Positions 27,845 to 37,809 of a stretch of DNA of 64,000 nt are shown here, in pieces. A program made the position numbers and the translations under genes. Below the pieces are notes generated by a model, which did not search any database, was not told the origin of the DNA, and worked only from the letters and a program-made list of their open reading frames with translations. This stretch comes from Colwellia sp. (lineage in GTDB: Bacteria > Pseudomonadota > Gammaproteobacteria > Enterobacterales > Alteromonadaceae). Location of the stretch: NCBI GenBank assembly GCA_013215385.1, contig JABSOY010000005.1:124001-188000 (forward strand), given 5' to 3'. Positions within the stretch are counted from its first letter, which is position 1; each line of letters begins with the position of its first letter.

Positions 27845-27856
27845 GCTATCGATAGC
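27845..27856. promoter_or_regulatory. 12-bp palindrome, LacI-family-like operator
   Basis: GCTATCGATAGC is a perfect palindrome with a central CG, the form of many LacI-family operators. It is 58 bases upstream of the receptor start. No LacI-family gene is in the window. Confidence 0.5.
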
Positions 27857-28281
27857 CTTTTTATTGTTCAAATAGCCTCTCACAGATCTATAATAAAATC
27901 ACGCTTAAAATGTAACGTGATGATATAAACAAAGGGCTACAGGGATGTTATTCAGTTGGAGTGCATATTTACCCAAGCTTAAATTCGTAAAATTAATTAG
28001 GAAAATGTTTAAATTAGGCGAAGTAGAGTAATGAGTAAGGCATATTGAAAATAAATAACTAGTCAGAAATAAATTTATAAAAATAGTGTTTTCTTTAAAG
28101 AATATAACACTATTTGCTGTAAATTAATGGTACATATGTACCAAAGATGGCTTTGAAATAATATAATGAGTATATATAAGACGTTTTAATCCTATTGTAG
28201 CTAATAAAGGATGCTAAGTTGGATACTATGGCAGCCCTTTTCTGTAGCTATAAATAGGATGATAATGTATTAAAGCAATTA

Positions 28282-29385
28282 TTAAATATTATCAAACACC
28301 CAACGAGTTTTACTATAAAAATCTTGCTCGGGCGTTAATATGAAATTTTCAATGCTACAACCTTGTTCTGCGCTATTGGCGCGCTGTGTCTCTAAACAAA
28401 GCGCTGCACGTGGCTGGTAACGGCAATCGTCTTTGCCTATTTGGCTACCATCAATATAATTGGCGGTATATAAAATCAAGCTGGGTTGGTCAGAATAAAT
28501 ACTTAAGCGACGGCCAGATATTTTTTCTATCGTCATAGCTGCTAGGGCATCACCACTAATAGCATCATCATTTAGCAACCAATAATTATCGTAACCTAAA
28601 CCAATCTTTATTTGCGCGTCATCGCCATTAATTTCTTGTGCTAAAACACGTAAATCAGTTTTATTGGTAAAGTCATGGGCAGTCCCTTTTACTGGGGTTT
28701 GCTCGCCAGTTGGATACACACGTTCACACATAGGTAAAAAATGATCGGCATTGATGTAGACCTGATGCGCTAAAATATTTCCGCTATTGTGTCCCGCTAA
28801 GTTAAAGTAACTATGCTGGGTTAGATTGACTATTGTGGTTTTATTAGTACGGGCGAAATACTCAAGACTAAATTCATTATCGTCATTTAATTGGTAAATT
28901 ACTTTAAAGGTCACTTCACCTGGGAAACCTTCTTCGCCATCGGGGCTAACATAGCTTAGTTCAACACCGGCCGAATTTTCAGTATGAAAGGTTTTTGCTT
29001 GCCATAATTGTTTGTTAAGCGCCTTTTTTCCACCATGAAGCTGACTATCTGGCGCATTTAAAGTCACTTGGTAGTTGTTACTACCCAAGCTGAATTTTCC
29101 TTGATCAATGCGTCCGGCGTAGCGGCCAATTATCGCGCCTAAATAATAGCTGTCTTGTTCATAGCTTTTAACATTATCGTAGCCGAGTACAATGTCAGCG
29201 AGCTGCCCGTTTTTATCTTGGGTAAATATTGAAGTAATAATCGCGCCAAAATTGGTGATCTTGATACGTGTCCCCAACTGATTATTTAAGGTAAATAATT
29301 GTGCGGTAGTACCATCAGATAATTCACCAAAGGTATTGTCGGTAACTCGTTGAAATTTTTTTTCAATAATAGGATGGTTACTCAT
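28282..29385 (-). CDS. galM: Galactose mutarotase (aldose 1-epimerase)
   Basis: This enzyme interconverts alpha and beta anomers of galactose and other aldoses. The start at 29385 (MSNHPIIEK, 367 residues) is preferred over an in-frame ATG at 29433, because the extra 16 residues are hydrophobic and not part of the family; neither has a strong ribosome binding site. Family features are GAIIGRYAGRIDQGKF, QLHGG, the histidine segment NLTQHSYFNLAG, the GLGYDNYWLL segment and the C-terminal CLETQ glutamate. No galK, galT or other sugar gene is adjacent. Confidence 0.9.
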   Translation of the reverse strand: MSNHPIIEKKFQRVTDNTFGELSDGTTAQLFTLNNQLGTRIKITNFGAIITSIFTQDKNGQLADIVLGYDNVKSYEQDSYYLGAIIGRYAGRIDQGKFSLGSNNYQVTLNAPDSQLHGGKKALNKQLWQAKTFHTENSAGVELSYVSPDGEEGFPGEVTFKVIYQLNDDNEFSLEYFARTNKTTIVNLTQHSYFNLAGHNSGNILAHQVYINADHFLPMCERVYPTGEQTPVKGTAHDFTNKTDLRVLAQEINGDDAQIKIGLGYDNYWLLNDDAISGDALAAMTIEKISGRRLSIYSDQPSLILYTANYIDGSQIGKDDCRYQPRAALCLETQRANSAEQGCSIENFILTPEQDFYSKTRWVFDNI

Positions 29386-29605
29386 AACGTAAAAGCCAAA
29401 TATTCTTATAAATAAAAGTATGCTAACCATCATATGGAACAGGGGACGTTAAGCAAATAAAAACTTGTAACATTTTTGCTCTGAGTAATGCTTTTTTTGA
29501 CTAGCTATTTTATAATCTTGTTTCAAATAACCTTATATTTCATTCATTATCTAACGAAAAATAAGGTAAAATAATGCCACTGTATATTAATTGTTTTATT
29601 ATCCT

Positions 29606-30097
29606 ATGCCGCAACCATTTACCTATTCGACACGCTATCAATTAGACAAAGCGCACTTTCAAGAGTGCTATAGTGAGTCTGCTATTATCGATACGTCTTT
29701 TCATGCCTATAAAAAATCAGCCGTTTTGATTGCAGCAGGTATATTATTAGTCCTCTTCACTCAAATGAATCCTTATGCCGCTTGGTTTGTTTTCTCTCTC
29801 GGTATTATTGAAGCGGTCAGTACTCATTACCGAAAACAGTGGTGGGTCATGCGACAAATGTTAAGTAAAGCAGCAAAAGGCGAGGTAGAACTTACTATTG
29901 ATGATAGCGGTATTGTTAGTCAGTCATTTTATGCTAGTTTAACTTTGCAATGGGCAGACGTCTTACTCATTGAAGCGACCAAACTCGGCTGGTTAATTAA
30001 ACATGCCAAAGGGCGCAGTTATATTTCTAATAATAACTTGTCAACAGAAGCCATTGACTTCTTAAATAAAAAACTAACTAGCCAGAGTGAGTTTTAA
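29606..30097 (+). CDS. YcxB-like membrane protein
   Basis: The ATG at 29606 gives 163 residues; an in-frame TTG at 29591 is possible but no ribosome binding site favours it. The protein has an N-terminal soluble stretch, two close membrane segments (VLIAAGILLVLF and AAWFVFSLGIIEAV, about residues 43-75) and a C-terminal domain resembling the YcxB-like domain (ELTIDDSGIVSQSFYASLTLQWADVLLIEAT split over residues 95-126). The function of this family is unknown. It is eight bases ahead of the TSUP permease and likely cotranscribed. Confidence 0.7.
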   Translation: MPQPFTYSTRYQLDKAHFQECYSESAIIDTSFHAYKKSAVLIAAGILLVLFTQMNPYAAWFVFSLGIIEAVSTHYRKQWWVMRQMLSKAAKGEVELTIDDSGIVSQSFYASLTLQWADVLLIEATKLGWLIKHAKGRSYISNNNLSTEAIDFLNKKLTSQSEF

Positions 30098-30105
30098 TCA
30101 CCAAG

Positions 30106-30975
30106 ATGAGTTTTTTACGTTTAACTAACCCGAAGTTCATTATACCGTTTATTATTATCTGGCTGGCGATGTTGTTACTTTCGCCAATAAACTTTAGCGA
30201 GTTAAGTAATTATAGCCTGTTCAGCTTTATCGGCGTGCTTGGGGCTATTTTCGCTAATGCTACCGGAGCTGGCGGTGGTGTGGTTTTTATTCCACTCTTT
30301 AACCAACTAAATTTTACTGAACAGCAATCAGTGGCAACAAGTTTTGCTATTCAATGTTTTGGCATGACTGCGGGCGCATTTACGTGGTGGTTTCATTATA
30401 AAAGTGAAAAAACACAATTACGTTTATGGCAAGGTTTTAAACGTATCATTAGCATTACATCGATTAGTTCGGTGCTAGGTATTTGGTTAGTTTATGGTAA
30501 CCAACTCACTTCGCCTAATTCTTTACACCAAAGCTTTAGTTGGTTTTCCTTGGTATTAGGGGGATTTATTCTTGTCACGGTTTTGTTTTTAAAGCCGCAC
30601 CGCGAACGTAGTCAACTATACCTATTTGACTGGATTTCTTTAATAACAATAGGTTTATTTGGCGGCGCGCTTACCGCTTGGTTGTCGGTAGGTGTTGGTG
30701 AACTATTGGCTATTTATCTCATTATTCGTCGATTCGATATAAGTATGGCGGTTGCCGTGGCCGTTATCGTTTCCGCTTTTAGTGTCTGGGCGGCCATTTG
30801 GCAACATACCCTGATTCAATTTGAAGTATACTGGCAAGTGGTATTATTTGCGGGTCCAGGTGCGGTACTTGGCGGTATTTTTGCCAAGACCTTAGTGACT
30901 CACCTTTCCGCGACAAAACTTAAATTGTTTTTCGCTTTTTGGCTGTTAGTCATAGGGATCATTGGTATCAAGTAA
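30106..30975 (+). CDS. TSUP-family (TauE/SafE) membrane permease
   Basis: This 289-residue protein has about eight membrane segments in two related halves. The first half carries GVLGAIFANATGAGGGVVFIPLF, the glycine-rich family motif, and the second a matching FGGALTAWLSVGVGELLAIYL. TauE/SafE permeases export sulfite, sulfoacetate or similar organic anions; the substrate here is not determined, and the cys genes are 27 kb away. It follows the YcxB-like gene by eight bases. Confidence 0.88.
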   Translation: MSFLRLTNPKFIIPFIIIWLAMLLLSPINFSELSNYSLFSFIGVLGAIFANATGAGGGVVFIPLFNQLNFTEQQSVATSFAIQCFGMTAGAFTWWFHYKSEKTQLRLWQGFKRIISITSISSVLGIWLVYGNQLTSPNSLHQSFSWFSLVLGGFILVTVLFLKPHRERSQLYLFDWISLITIGLFGGALTAWLSVGVGELLAIYLIIRRFDISMAVAVAVIVSAFSVWAAIWQHTLIQFEVYWQVVLFAGPGAVLGGIFAKTLVTHLSATKLKLFFAFWLLVIGIIGIK

Positions 30976-31051
30976 GTGCTTGCTAACTGCTTAAATATGA
31001 CAGCTAAAAAGCTAAAAATATAAATTTTACCTCTTTATTTGGGGGCAAGAT

Positions 31052-31065
31052 CCACAAAACTCCAC
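31052..31065 (-). promoter_or_regulatory. Two inverted MraZ-like boxes upstream of mraZ
   Basis: CCAC occurs at 31052-31055 and 31062-31065, giving two GTGG boxes on the minus strand at the same 10-bp period as the mraZ operator. The stretch GATCCAC followed by CCAC mirrors the operator end (GTGG then GTGGATC), about 120 bases away. Confidence 0.5.
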
Positions 31066-31135
31066 AAATTCATCAACTTTGCTAAAAGCCTTAATTTTAT
31101 TGGCATTTGGCACGTTCATTTAAACTAATCATTGC

Positions 31136-31165
31136 TTGACATGCCTTTGCTTTTCTCTCTAAACT
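31136..31165 (+). promoter_or_regulatory. Probable sigma-70 promoter of the dcw cluster (mraZ promoter)
   Basis: A consensus TTGACA at 31136-31141 is followed after 18 bases by TAAACT at 31160-31165. Transcription would start near 31172, at the first GTGG box, which is the expected geometry for repression by MraZ. Confidence 0.65.
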
Positions 31166-31173
31166 GTATCAAT

Positions 31174-31198
31174 GTGGGAAATAGTGGAAATTAGTGGA
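31174..31198 (+). promoter_or_regulatory. MraZ operator: three GTGG boxes at 10-bp spacing
   Basis: GTGGG, GTGGA and GTGGA start at 31174, 31184 and 31194. Direct TGGG/TGGA repeats with 10-bp period are the known binding site of the MraZ repressor in E. coli and mycoplasmas, so autoregulation of the cluster is expected. Confidence 0.8.
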
Positions 31199-31232
31199 TC
31201 TTAAGGGATTACTAAAATAATAAAGCAGGATT

Positions 31233-31691
31233 ATGTTCAGAGGCACTAGCGCAATTACGCTCGACAGTAAAAATAGAATCACGGTACCGACCAAGTACCG
31301 CGAAGAGCTATTTGCTGATTGCCAAGGAAAAATGGTTTGTACCGTTGATATTCAACATCCCTGCTTACTCTTATACCCGCTTCCTGAATGGGAAGAAATT
31401 GAATTGAAATTGTGTAGTTTATCGAGCATGAACCCACAAGAGCGATTGTTACAACAAGTGCTTTTAGGCAATGCTGCTGATTGTGAAATTGATAAAAGTG
31501 GTCGCTTATTAATAAATGGTCCCTTGCGTCAACATGCCAATTTAGAAAAGAGCGTAATGTTAGTTGGGCAATTAAAAAAGTTTGAAATTTGGAGTGAAAA
31601 TGCATGGCAAGCACAAATGCATAAAGGCATTAGTCAAATTCAGTCCGGTGAAATCGAACTGACTGAACGCTTGTTAGATTTGTCACTGTAA
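31233..31691 (+). CDS. mraZ: Transcriptional regulator MraZ
   Basis: This 152-residue protein is the autorepressor of the division and cell-wall cluster. It holds two SpoVT/AbrB-like half domains: the first with MFRGTSAITLDSKNRITVPTKYRE split across residues 1-24, the second with CEIDKSGRLLINGPLRQHA near 88-106. Both contain the D-x-x-x-R pattern typical of the family and a DNA-binding ring is expected. Length matches E. coli MraZ (152). It is the first gene after the promoter and operator described upstream. Confidence 0.96.
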   Translation: MFRGTSAITLDSKNRITVPTKYREELFADCQGKMVCTVDIQHPCLLLYPLPEWEEIELKLCSLSSMNPQERLLQQVLLGNAADCEIDKSGRLLINGPLRQHANLEKSVMLVGQLKKFEIWSENAWQAQMHKGISQIQSGEIELTERLLDLSL

Positions 31692-31772
31692 AGCACAAAA
31701 AAGACGAAAAATAGTTAATAAATCCAATACCGAATTGATCCCTTGGTATTCAGTAACATGGTGTTAGCCAAA

Positions 31773-32717
31773 ATGAAATTAGATAAGTCACACATCTCGG
31801 TATTGCTTGACGAAGCAATCACCGGACTCGCGATAAACCCAGACGGTGTTTACATCGACTGCACTTTTGGCCGTGGCGGCCATTCCGCTCTCATTCTTTC
31901 TCAACTCTCTGAAAATGGTAGACTTATTGCCATTGATCGAGATCCTACGGCTATTCAAGCAGCTGAAAAATTTGCTGACGATCCTCGCTTCTCTATCGAG
32001 CATGAGGGGTTTGCTGACCTACAAAATATAGCAGAAAAACATCAATTACTAGAAAAGGTTGATGGGATTTTGCTCGATCTTGGTGTGTCTTCTCCGCAAC
32101 TCGATGTTGCAGAACGCGGTTTCAGTTTTATGAACGATGGCCCGCTAGATATGCGTATGGACACTACCCGTGGACAAACAGCAGCAGAATGGATAGCAGT
32201 TGCTGATGTCGAAGATATCACTTGGGTATTACGTACTTTTGGTGAAGAAAAACATGCTTGGCGTATTGCCAACGCAATTGTTGATGCTCGTGAAGAAACA
32301 CCTTTCACCCGCACGAGCGAACTCGCTAAAATAATTAAAACAACGGCCCCTCAGCGAGAAATTAAAAAACACCCGGCAACGCGTAGCTTTCAAGCGATCC
32401 GCATATATATCAACAGTGAATTAGAGCAAATTGAAAAAGTTCTCGACGCGTCGTTGTCGGTTTTAGCTGAAAATGGTCGATTAGTGGTGATTAGCTTCCA
32501 TTCACTTGAGGACCGTTTAACAAAACAATTTATGAAAAAACACTCTCAAGGCAAGAAAGTACCGCGTGGTTTGCCAATCAGTGAAGAAGAATTAAACAAA
32601 GGTAAAAAACTAGAGCTTGTAGGTCGTCGGCTAAAACCCAGCTTAAGTGAAGTTGAAGAGAACAAGCGTTCACGCAGTTCAGTGATGCGTGTCGCAATGA
32701 GATTGCCGCATTCATGA
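31773..32717 (+). CDS. rsmH: 16S rRNA (cytosine-1402 N4)-methyltransferase
   Basis: RsmH (MraW) methylates N4 of C1402 in 16S rRNA using S-adenosylmethionine. The start at 31773 ([15 protein letters not shown]) gives 314 residues and aligns best with the E. coli N-terminus; in-frame ATG at 31758 and TTG at 31743 are alternatives, none with a clear ribosome binding site. SAM-binding motifs are [15 protein letters not shown] and [12 protein letters not shown], followed by [10 protein letters not shown]. The C-terminal segment [11 protein letters not shown] is also characteristic. It sits between mraZ and ftsL as in most Gammaproteobacteria. Confidence 0.95.
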   Translation: MKLDKSHISVLLDEAITGLAINPDGVYIDCTFGRGGHSALILSQLSENGRLIAIDRDPTAIQAAEKFADDPRFSIEHEGFADLQNIAEKHQLLEKVDGILLDLGVSSPQLDVAERGFSFMNDGPLDMRMDTTRGQTAAEWIAVADVEDITWVLRTFGEEKHAWRIANAIVDAREETPFTRTSELAKIIKTTAPQREIKKHPATRSFQAIRIYINSELEQIEKVLDASLSVLAENGRLVVISFHSLEDRLTKQFMKKHSQGKKVPRGLPISEEELNKGKKLELVGRRLKPSLSEVEENKRSRSSVMRVAMRLPHS

Positions 32718-32730
32718 AGATGAAATAGTA

Positions 32731-33042
32731 ATGGCAAGCTCAAAAATGACCTTACCAGTAGAAATTTGGTATGACATTCGGCGGCATATATTTATTTATT
32801 TTTTGTTATTGCTCGTGGTGTTATCGGCATTTTCAGTGATTTATTTTACTCATTTGAATCGTCAAACCACCAGTAGCTTAGAAATATTACTCACAGAACG
32901 CGATGAGTTGGACATTGAATGGCGCAATTTATTAATAGAACAAAGCAGCTTAGCTGAGCACAGTACGATAGAAAGCAAAGCTGAAAAATTATTACAGATG
33001 AAAAGACCGAATGTAAATTCTGAAATTATTATTAAACAATAA
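32731..33042 (+). CDS. ftsL: Cell division protein FtsL
   Basis: This 103-residue bitopic protein has one membrane segment at about residues 19-41 and a periplasmic leucine-zipper-like coiled coil (ALEIL-type heptads, about 45-95). FtsL forms a complex with FtsQ and FtsB that activates FtsWI septal peptidoglycan synthesis. The sequence itself is poorly conserved, as usual; identification rests on size, topology and position between rsmH (13 bases before) and ftsI (24 bases after). Confidence 0.92.
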   Translation: MASSKMTLPVEIWYDIRRHIFIYFLLLLVVLSAFSVIYFTHLNRQTTSSLEILLTERDELDIEWRNLLIEQSSLAEHSTIESKAEKLLQMKRPNVNSEIIIKQ

Positions 33043-33066
33043 TAACAATAACTGAAGAGTAAATTA

Positions 33067-34839
33067 GTGAAAAAACAAGCAGATAAATATAAGCAAATAT
33101 CAGTGGCATGGCGTTTTTACGTTGTGGTTGCTCTTATTGTGTTTGTTTATGCTGGTTTGCTTGCGCGTAGTGCTTACATTCAAATTGTAGAACCCGATAT
33201 GTTAAAAAAACAGGGGGATATGCGCTCATTAAGAACAACCGCTCATACTGTGCAGCGGGGGTCGATTGTTGACCGCAATGGACGTGAATTAGCGATAAGT
33301 GTACCGGTTGAAACCGTGTGGGCAGATCCTAAAATTGTTATGGAGAATAACGCGTTGGAAATGAAAAAACATTGGCAGGCACTTGCTGATGTTTTGGGAC
33401 GCGATGTAAATAAGCTGACTGCTCGTATTATTAAAAATCCACGTAAGCGTTTTGTTTATGTCGAGCGAAAAGTTTCACCTGCCATGGCAAATTATATTAA
33501 AGAATTAAAAATTCCGGGTGTCCATTTACGTAAAGAGTCAAAGCGTTATTATCCTTCAGGTGAAATTAGCGCGCATGTCGTTGGTTTTACTAATGTTGAT
33601 GATAAAGGTATCGAAGGAGTTGAGCGCGTATATGACCAGCTGCTCACTGGGGTAGACGGTAATAAAAAATATCGTAAAGACGCCAAAGGTCGAAAAATAG
33701 AAATACTGTCGGAAAAGACCTCAACTCAGCCAACAGATATTGTCTTAAGTATCGACCAACGCATTCAAGCGATTGCTTATACAGAGTTAAAAGGCGCGGT
33801 AAAAGCGTTTAAAGCCACATCAGGATCAGTTGTTGTCATTAATGTTAACACGGGTGAAATACTTGCTTTAGTGAACAGCCCGTCTTATAACCCAAATAAT
33901 CGTCGTAATACTGCCATTCACCGTTTTCGAAATCGTGCTATTACTGACTTTTATGAACCAGGCTCGACGCTAAAACCGTTAACCGCGTTAACCGCTTTAG
34001 AATTTGGTTCAGTAAAAGCTGATAGTATTATCGATACCAGCCCAGGCTGGATGCGTTTAGGCGGCCGTCGTGTCGCTGATCCTATTAATCGTGGGAAATT
34101 AAGTATCACAGATATTTTAGTGCATTCGTCTAATATGGGCACTACTAAGTTAGCGCTTTCAGTGCCGAAAGAGTATCTACTCGATAAATTTTTTGATGCT
34201 GGTTTTGGTGAAGAAACCGGCATTGGTTTAGTCGGTGAAAGTACTGGTATTATGCATGATCGCCAACGTTGGTCTAAATTTGAACTTGCTACGTTGTCGT
34301 GGGGACATGGCGTTGCTGTAACGCCATTACAGTTGGCTAAGTTCTACGCAACTTTAGCGAATGGTGGTGTGAAAAAACCGCTAACGATTATTAAAAAAGG
34401 CACGATAGATACTTTGCCCGTAGAAGATGAACGTATTTTTTCTCAACAATCTAGTCAAGAGGTTATTGAGATGTTAGAAGATGTTGTGAATGATCATACA
34501 CCGAATGCCAAAGTTGACGGTTACCGAGTAGGTGGAAAAACAGGCACAGCAATAAAAGCATTTGCGGGTAGTTACGGTAATGACTATGTTGGTTTATTTG
34601 CTGGCATGGCACCAATTTCTGATCCTAAAATAGTTGTGGTGGTGGTCATTAATGAACCCGGTGGTGATTTATATCATGGTGGTGAAGTAGCATCTCCGGT
34701 ATTTTCTCGAGTAATGAAAGGCGCGTTACGCGTATTGAATATTGCCCCTGATGCTAAGCGTGTTGCTGAAAACCAAGCACAGCCGAATAAAAAATCATTC
34801 AAGAAAATAATTTCTAAGAAGGAGCAGGCTGATGCCTAA
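33067..34839 (+). CDS. ftsI: Peptidoglycan D,D-transpeptidase FtsI (PBP3)
   Basis: This 590-residue class B penicillin-binding protein crosslinks septal peptidoglycan. It has one N-terminal membrane segment (about 18-37), a pedestal domain, and a transpeptidase domain with the catalytic serine S300 in the STLK motif, an SSN motif near residue 355 and KTGT at 491-494. The start is GTG at 33067. The last 8 bases overlap murE. It works with FtsW, encoded downstream. Confidence 0.96.
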   Translation: MKKQADKYKQISVAWRFYVVVALIVFVYAGLLARSAYIQIVEPDMLKKQGDMRSLRTTAHTVQRGSIVDRNGRELAISVPVETVWADPKIVMENNALEMKKHWQALADVLGRDVNKLTARIIKNPRKRFVYVERKVSPAMANYIKELKIPGVHLRKESKRYYPSGEISAHVVGFTNVDDKGIEGVERVYDQLLTGVDGNKKYRKDAKGRKIEILSEKTSTQPTDIVLSIDQRIQAIAYTELKGAVKAFKATSGSVVVINVNTGEILALVNSPSYNPNNRRNTAIHRFRNRAITDFYEPGSTLKPLTALTALEFGSVKADSIIDTSPGWMRLGGRRVADPINRGKLSITDILVHSSNMGTTKLALSVPKEYLLDKFFDAGFGEETGIGLVGESTGIMHDRQRWSKFELATLSWGHGVAVTPLQLAKFYATLANGGVKKPLTIIKKGTIDTLPVEDERIFSQQSSQEVIEMLEDVVNDHTPNAKVDGYRVGGKTGTAIKAFAGSYGNDYVGLFAGMAPISDPKIVVVVVINEPGGDLYHGGEVASPVFSRVMKGALRVLNIAPDAKRVAENQAQPNKKSFKKIISKKEQADA

Positions 34840-36400
34840 AGCTTTTTCTTTATCAAAAAGAAAGCTTATTAACGTACTTTTAGCGTTTAATTTGCCTACC
34901 GATATAGCTTATTTACCTGATGAATTCGGCGATTTAGTTAACGATACCCGTAAGCTTAACCAAGGAGATGTTTTCTGCGCGGTAATAGGTCAGCAACAAA
35001 ATGGCAATAACTATATAGCACAAGCTATTGAAAGTGGATCGTCGTTAATTATTGCACAATGCGAACACGCTGAGCAGCATGGTGAAGTTTGCTATTTAGC
35101 AAAAGAATCATCAAAAGAGCAGCATATTCCGCAAATTTACTTTTATCAGCTGAATGAACAACTCTACTCTTTTGCAAAGAGTTATTATCAAAATCCCCAG
35201 AGCACCATGACAATTATTGGTATTACTGGCACGAACGGTAAAACCAGTACTAGTCAAATTATAGCTAAGCTGTTTGCTCATTGTCAGCAAAAAACAGCCG
35301 TAATAGGTACCAATGGCGCTGGACTAGTTGATGCACTTCAGCCTCTCGAAAATACCACTCCAGCTGCCACGCAACTTCATCAATTATTCGCAAAATTTAA
35401 TGCTGAACATATTGAAAATGTTGCCATGGAGATATCGTCACATGCTTTAGAGCAAGGGCGTGCTAATGCAGAATTAATCGATATTGCCGTTTTTACTAAT
35501 TTATCGCGCGATCACCTTGATTACCATAAAACCATGGCCAACTATGCCGAGGCTAAATATAAAATATTTAGTCAAAATCATCAGCAAGTTGCGGTACTAA
35601 ATGGTGAAGATCAACAAGTGCAAACTTGGCTAAATAATTGGCCAAGCGAACAGTCGGTTATCGTCTATGGGCGTACAAAGCTAATAACCCAGTATTCGGC
35701 TTTTGTACAAGCATGTGACATTAAACACCATGCACAAGGTGTTGAATTCACCCTAGCTACACATCTAGGGAAACAGCTAATAAATAGCTCACTGATTGGT
35801 GATTTCAATATTGATAATTTACTCGCCGCTATTGCCGTTTTATTAGTCCAAAAGATTTCTTTAACTGATATAGCTGATGCGGTGAAATTACTTACGCCCA
35901 CTCTCGGCCGCATGGAAATATTCGCTGCAGAGAATCGTGCTACAGCGATTGTTGATTACGCACATACCCCCGACGCTTTAAGTAATGCATTAGCCGCTTG
36001 CCGTTGGCACTGTGACGGTGAGTTATGGGTTGTATTTGGTTGTGGTGGCGATCGTGATAAAGGCAAGCGACCCTTAATGGCCAGAGCTGCAGAACAGGGT
36101 GCTGATCACCTGATTATAACGACCGACAACCCAAGAACTGAACAAGCTGAAGATATTGTTAATGACATGCTTATGGGCTGTATAAAGCCTGAAAACGTTA
36201 CCGTAGTATTGGATCGTGAACTTGCCGTACTGGCGGGATTAACGAAAGCAAAAGCAAACGATATGATTTTATTCGCGGGTAAAGGCCATGAAGATTACAT
36301 CATCATTGGCGATGAAAAAATTAATTACAACGAGCGAAAATTTGTACAGTCAATTTATCAGCTTTATAACAACCAACAAGCTGCTGGAGAAATATCATGA
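34832..36400 (+). CDS. murE: UDP-N-acetylmuramoyl-L-alanyl-D-glutamate--2,6-diaminopimelate ligase
   Basis: This 522-residue cytoplasmic ligase adds meso-diaminopimelate to UDP-MurNAc-L-Ala-D-Glu. It has the Mur-ligase P-loop ITGTNGKTSTSQ near residue 131, the EISSHALEQGR segment, and the DNPR motif (TTDNPRTE) that selects diaminopimelate rather than lysine. Its start overlaps ftsI by 8 bases with AAGGAG upstream, and its end overlaps murF by four (ATGA). Confidence 0.95.
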   Translation: MPKAFSLSKRKLINVLLAFNLPTDIAYLPDEFGDLVNDTRKLNQGDVFCAVIGQQQNGNNYIAQAIESGSSLIIAQCEHAEQHGEVCYLAKESSKEQHIPQIYFYQLNEQLYSFAKSYYQNPQSTMTIIGITGTNGKTSTSQIIAKLFAHCQQKTAVIGTNGAGLVDALQPLENTTPAATQLHQLFAKFNAEHIENVAMEISSHALEQGRANAELIDIAVFTNLSRDHLDYHKTMANYAEAKYKIFSQNHQQVAVLNGEDQQVQTWLNNWPSEQSVIVYGRTKLITQYSAFVQACDIKHHAQGVEFTLATHLGKQLINSSLIGDFNIDNLLAAIAVLLVQKISLTDIADAVKLLTPTLGRMEIFAAENRATAIVDYAHTPDALSNALAACRWHCDGELWVVFGCGGDRDKGKRPLMARAAEQGADHLIITTDNPRTEQAEDIVNDMLMGCIKPENVTVVLDRELAVLAGLTKAKANDMILFAGKGHEDYIIIGDEKINYNERKFVQSIYQLYNNQQAAGEIS

Positions 36401-37809
36401 TACCGCTAAGTTTAATTGATATCGCAAAGGCTGTGTCTGGCAAGTTGGTTGGCGATAACATTATTGTTGATAGTATCAATACCGATAGCCGAGCATTACA
36501 AGCAGGTGAATTATTCCTTGCACTTAAAGGGCCAAACTTCGACGGTCATAGGTTTATTGAACAGGCCATCAACTTAGGTTGTGGTGCTGTTATTGTTGAC
36601 CATCAATGTAACATTGATATCCCGCAAATTATTGTCAGCGATACTCATAAAGCACTTGGTGAAATTGCTGCCTACGTGAAAGAAAAAGTTGCCCCTAAAA
36701 CTGTTGCTATTACCGGTAGTAGTGGAAAAACTACCGTAAAAGAAATGGTCGCGGCTATTTTGTCTCGATTAGGCAAGGTATTAGCGACCAAAGGAAATTT
36801 TAATAACGATATTGGCGTGCCATTAACCTTATTACGTCTTGAACACCAGCATGATTTTGCCGTTGTAGAGCTTGGCGCTAATCACATGGGCGAAATAGCC
36901 TACACCACAGCATTAGTGAAGCCTGACGTCGCTATTATTAATAATATCGCTGCTGCACATTTAGAAGGTTTTGGTGATTTATGTGGTGTCGCTCGCGCTA
37001 AAGGTGAGATTTTCGAAGGTTTGAGTGACAATGGCGTGGCGATTTATAATCAAGATTGTCAATTAGCTAATAAATGGCAATGGCGCTTAACAGACAAAAA
37101 GGTTCGCCAATTTTCTTGTCATCAAAAAGCCGATAGTTATTGTACTAAGGTTGTACTTGACGAAAATGGCTGCGCAAGCTTCAAATTAAATACCCAGCTA
37201 GGCAATACTTTTATCGAACTGACCGTACCAGGTAAACATAATGTCTGTAATGCTATTGCCGCAGCAACGATTGCCATAGAGTTTGGCGCTAGCCTTGACG
37301 ATATTCGTATAGGGCTAGCTGAAATGTCACCTGTCAAAGGGCGTTTAAATTTACACCAATTGACTGAAAATTTTAAAGTCATTGATGATACCTACAATGC
37401 TAATGTTGAATCTATCAAAGCCGCTACAGATTTACTTGCTAATTATTCAGGTCGCCGGATTTTGATCTTAGGTGATATGGGAGAGTTAGGCACGCAAGCA
37501 CGCGGTTATCATCAAGAAGTCGGTGAATATGCAAAATCTTGCCAAATTGATGATCTACTGACATTAGGTGTACTAAGCCAAAGTACGTCTGATGCATTTA
37601 ACGGTCAACACTTTAGCGAAAAATCACAATTAATGTGTTGTTTGATCTCTTTATTAGAAAACGAGCAACAACAAATTTCAATTTTAGTAAAAGGCTCGCG
37701 TAGCGCCCGTATGGAAAAAGTAGTGAAAGATATTATTGACTGGCGCACTAGTGCAGAGCACTCATCATCAGCTGAAGTAGATAAAACGTCGGAGACAAGA
37801 TCATGTTAG
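36397..37809 (+). CDS. murF: UDP-N-acetylmuramoyl-tripeptide--D-alanyl-D-alanine ligase
   Basis: This 470-residue ligase adds D-Ala-D-Ala to the UDP-MurNAc tripeptide, finishing the cytoplasmic pentapeptide precursor. The P-loop is [13 protein letters not shown] near residue 106; [17 protein letters not shown] and [10 protein letters not shown] are MurF-specific. The D-Ala-D-Ala is made by Ddl, encoded downstream in the same cluster. It overlaps murE by four and mraY by seven bases. Confidence 0.95.
   Translation: MIPLSLIDIAKAVSGKLVGDNIIVDSINTDSRALQAGELFLALKGPNFDGHRFIEQAINLGCGAVIVDHQCNIDIPQIIVSDTHKALGEIAAYVKEKVAPKTVAITGSSGKTTVKEMVAAILSRLGKVLATKGNFNNDIGVPLTLLRLEHQHDFAVVELGANHMGEIAYTTALVKPDVAIINNIAAAHLEGFGDLCGVARAKGEIFEGLSDNGVAIYNQDCQLANKWQWRLTDKKVRQFSCHQKADSYCTKVVLDENGCASFKLNTQLGNTFIELTVPGKHNVCNAIAAATIAIEFGASLDDIRIGLAEMSPVKGRLNLHQLTENFKVIDDTYNANVESIKAATDLLANYSGRRILILGDMGELGTQARGYHQEVGEYAKSCQIDDLLTLGVLSQSTSDAFNGQHFSEKSQLMCCLISLLENEQQQISILVKGSRSARMEKVVKDIIDWRTSAEHSSSAEVDKTSETRSC

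Larger units (their letters stand above)
27788..28281. other. 494-bp intergenic region before the TonB receptor
   Basis: This stretch between galM and the receptor gene (both minus strand) contains no gene. It holds the TTATT repeat, the GCTATCGATAGC palindrome and an inverted repeat ATCACG/CGTGAT (27898-27903 with 27916-27921). A minus-strand TTACAT and TTATAG pair with 16-base spacing lies near 27888-27915 and may be the receptor promoter. The remainder to 28281 is AT-rich with nothing recognisable, and no terminator for galM is seen. Confidence 0.6.

Noticed and set aside
28282-29433. Longer galM starting at 29433
   Set aside because: The extra 16 hydrophobic residues are not part of the family and no ribosome binding site supports them.
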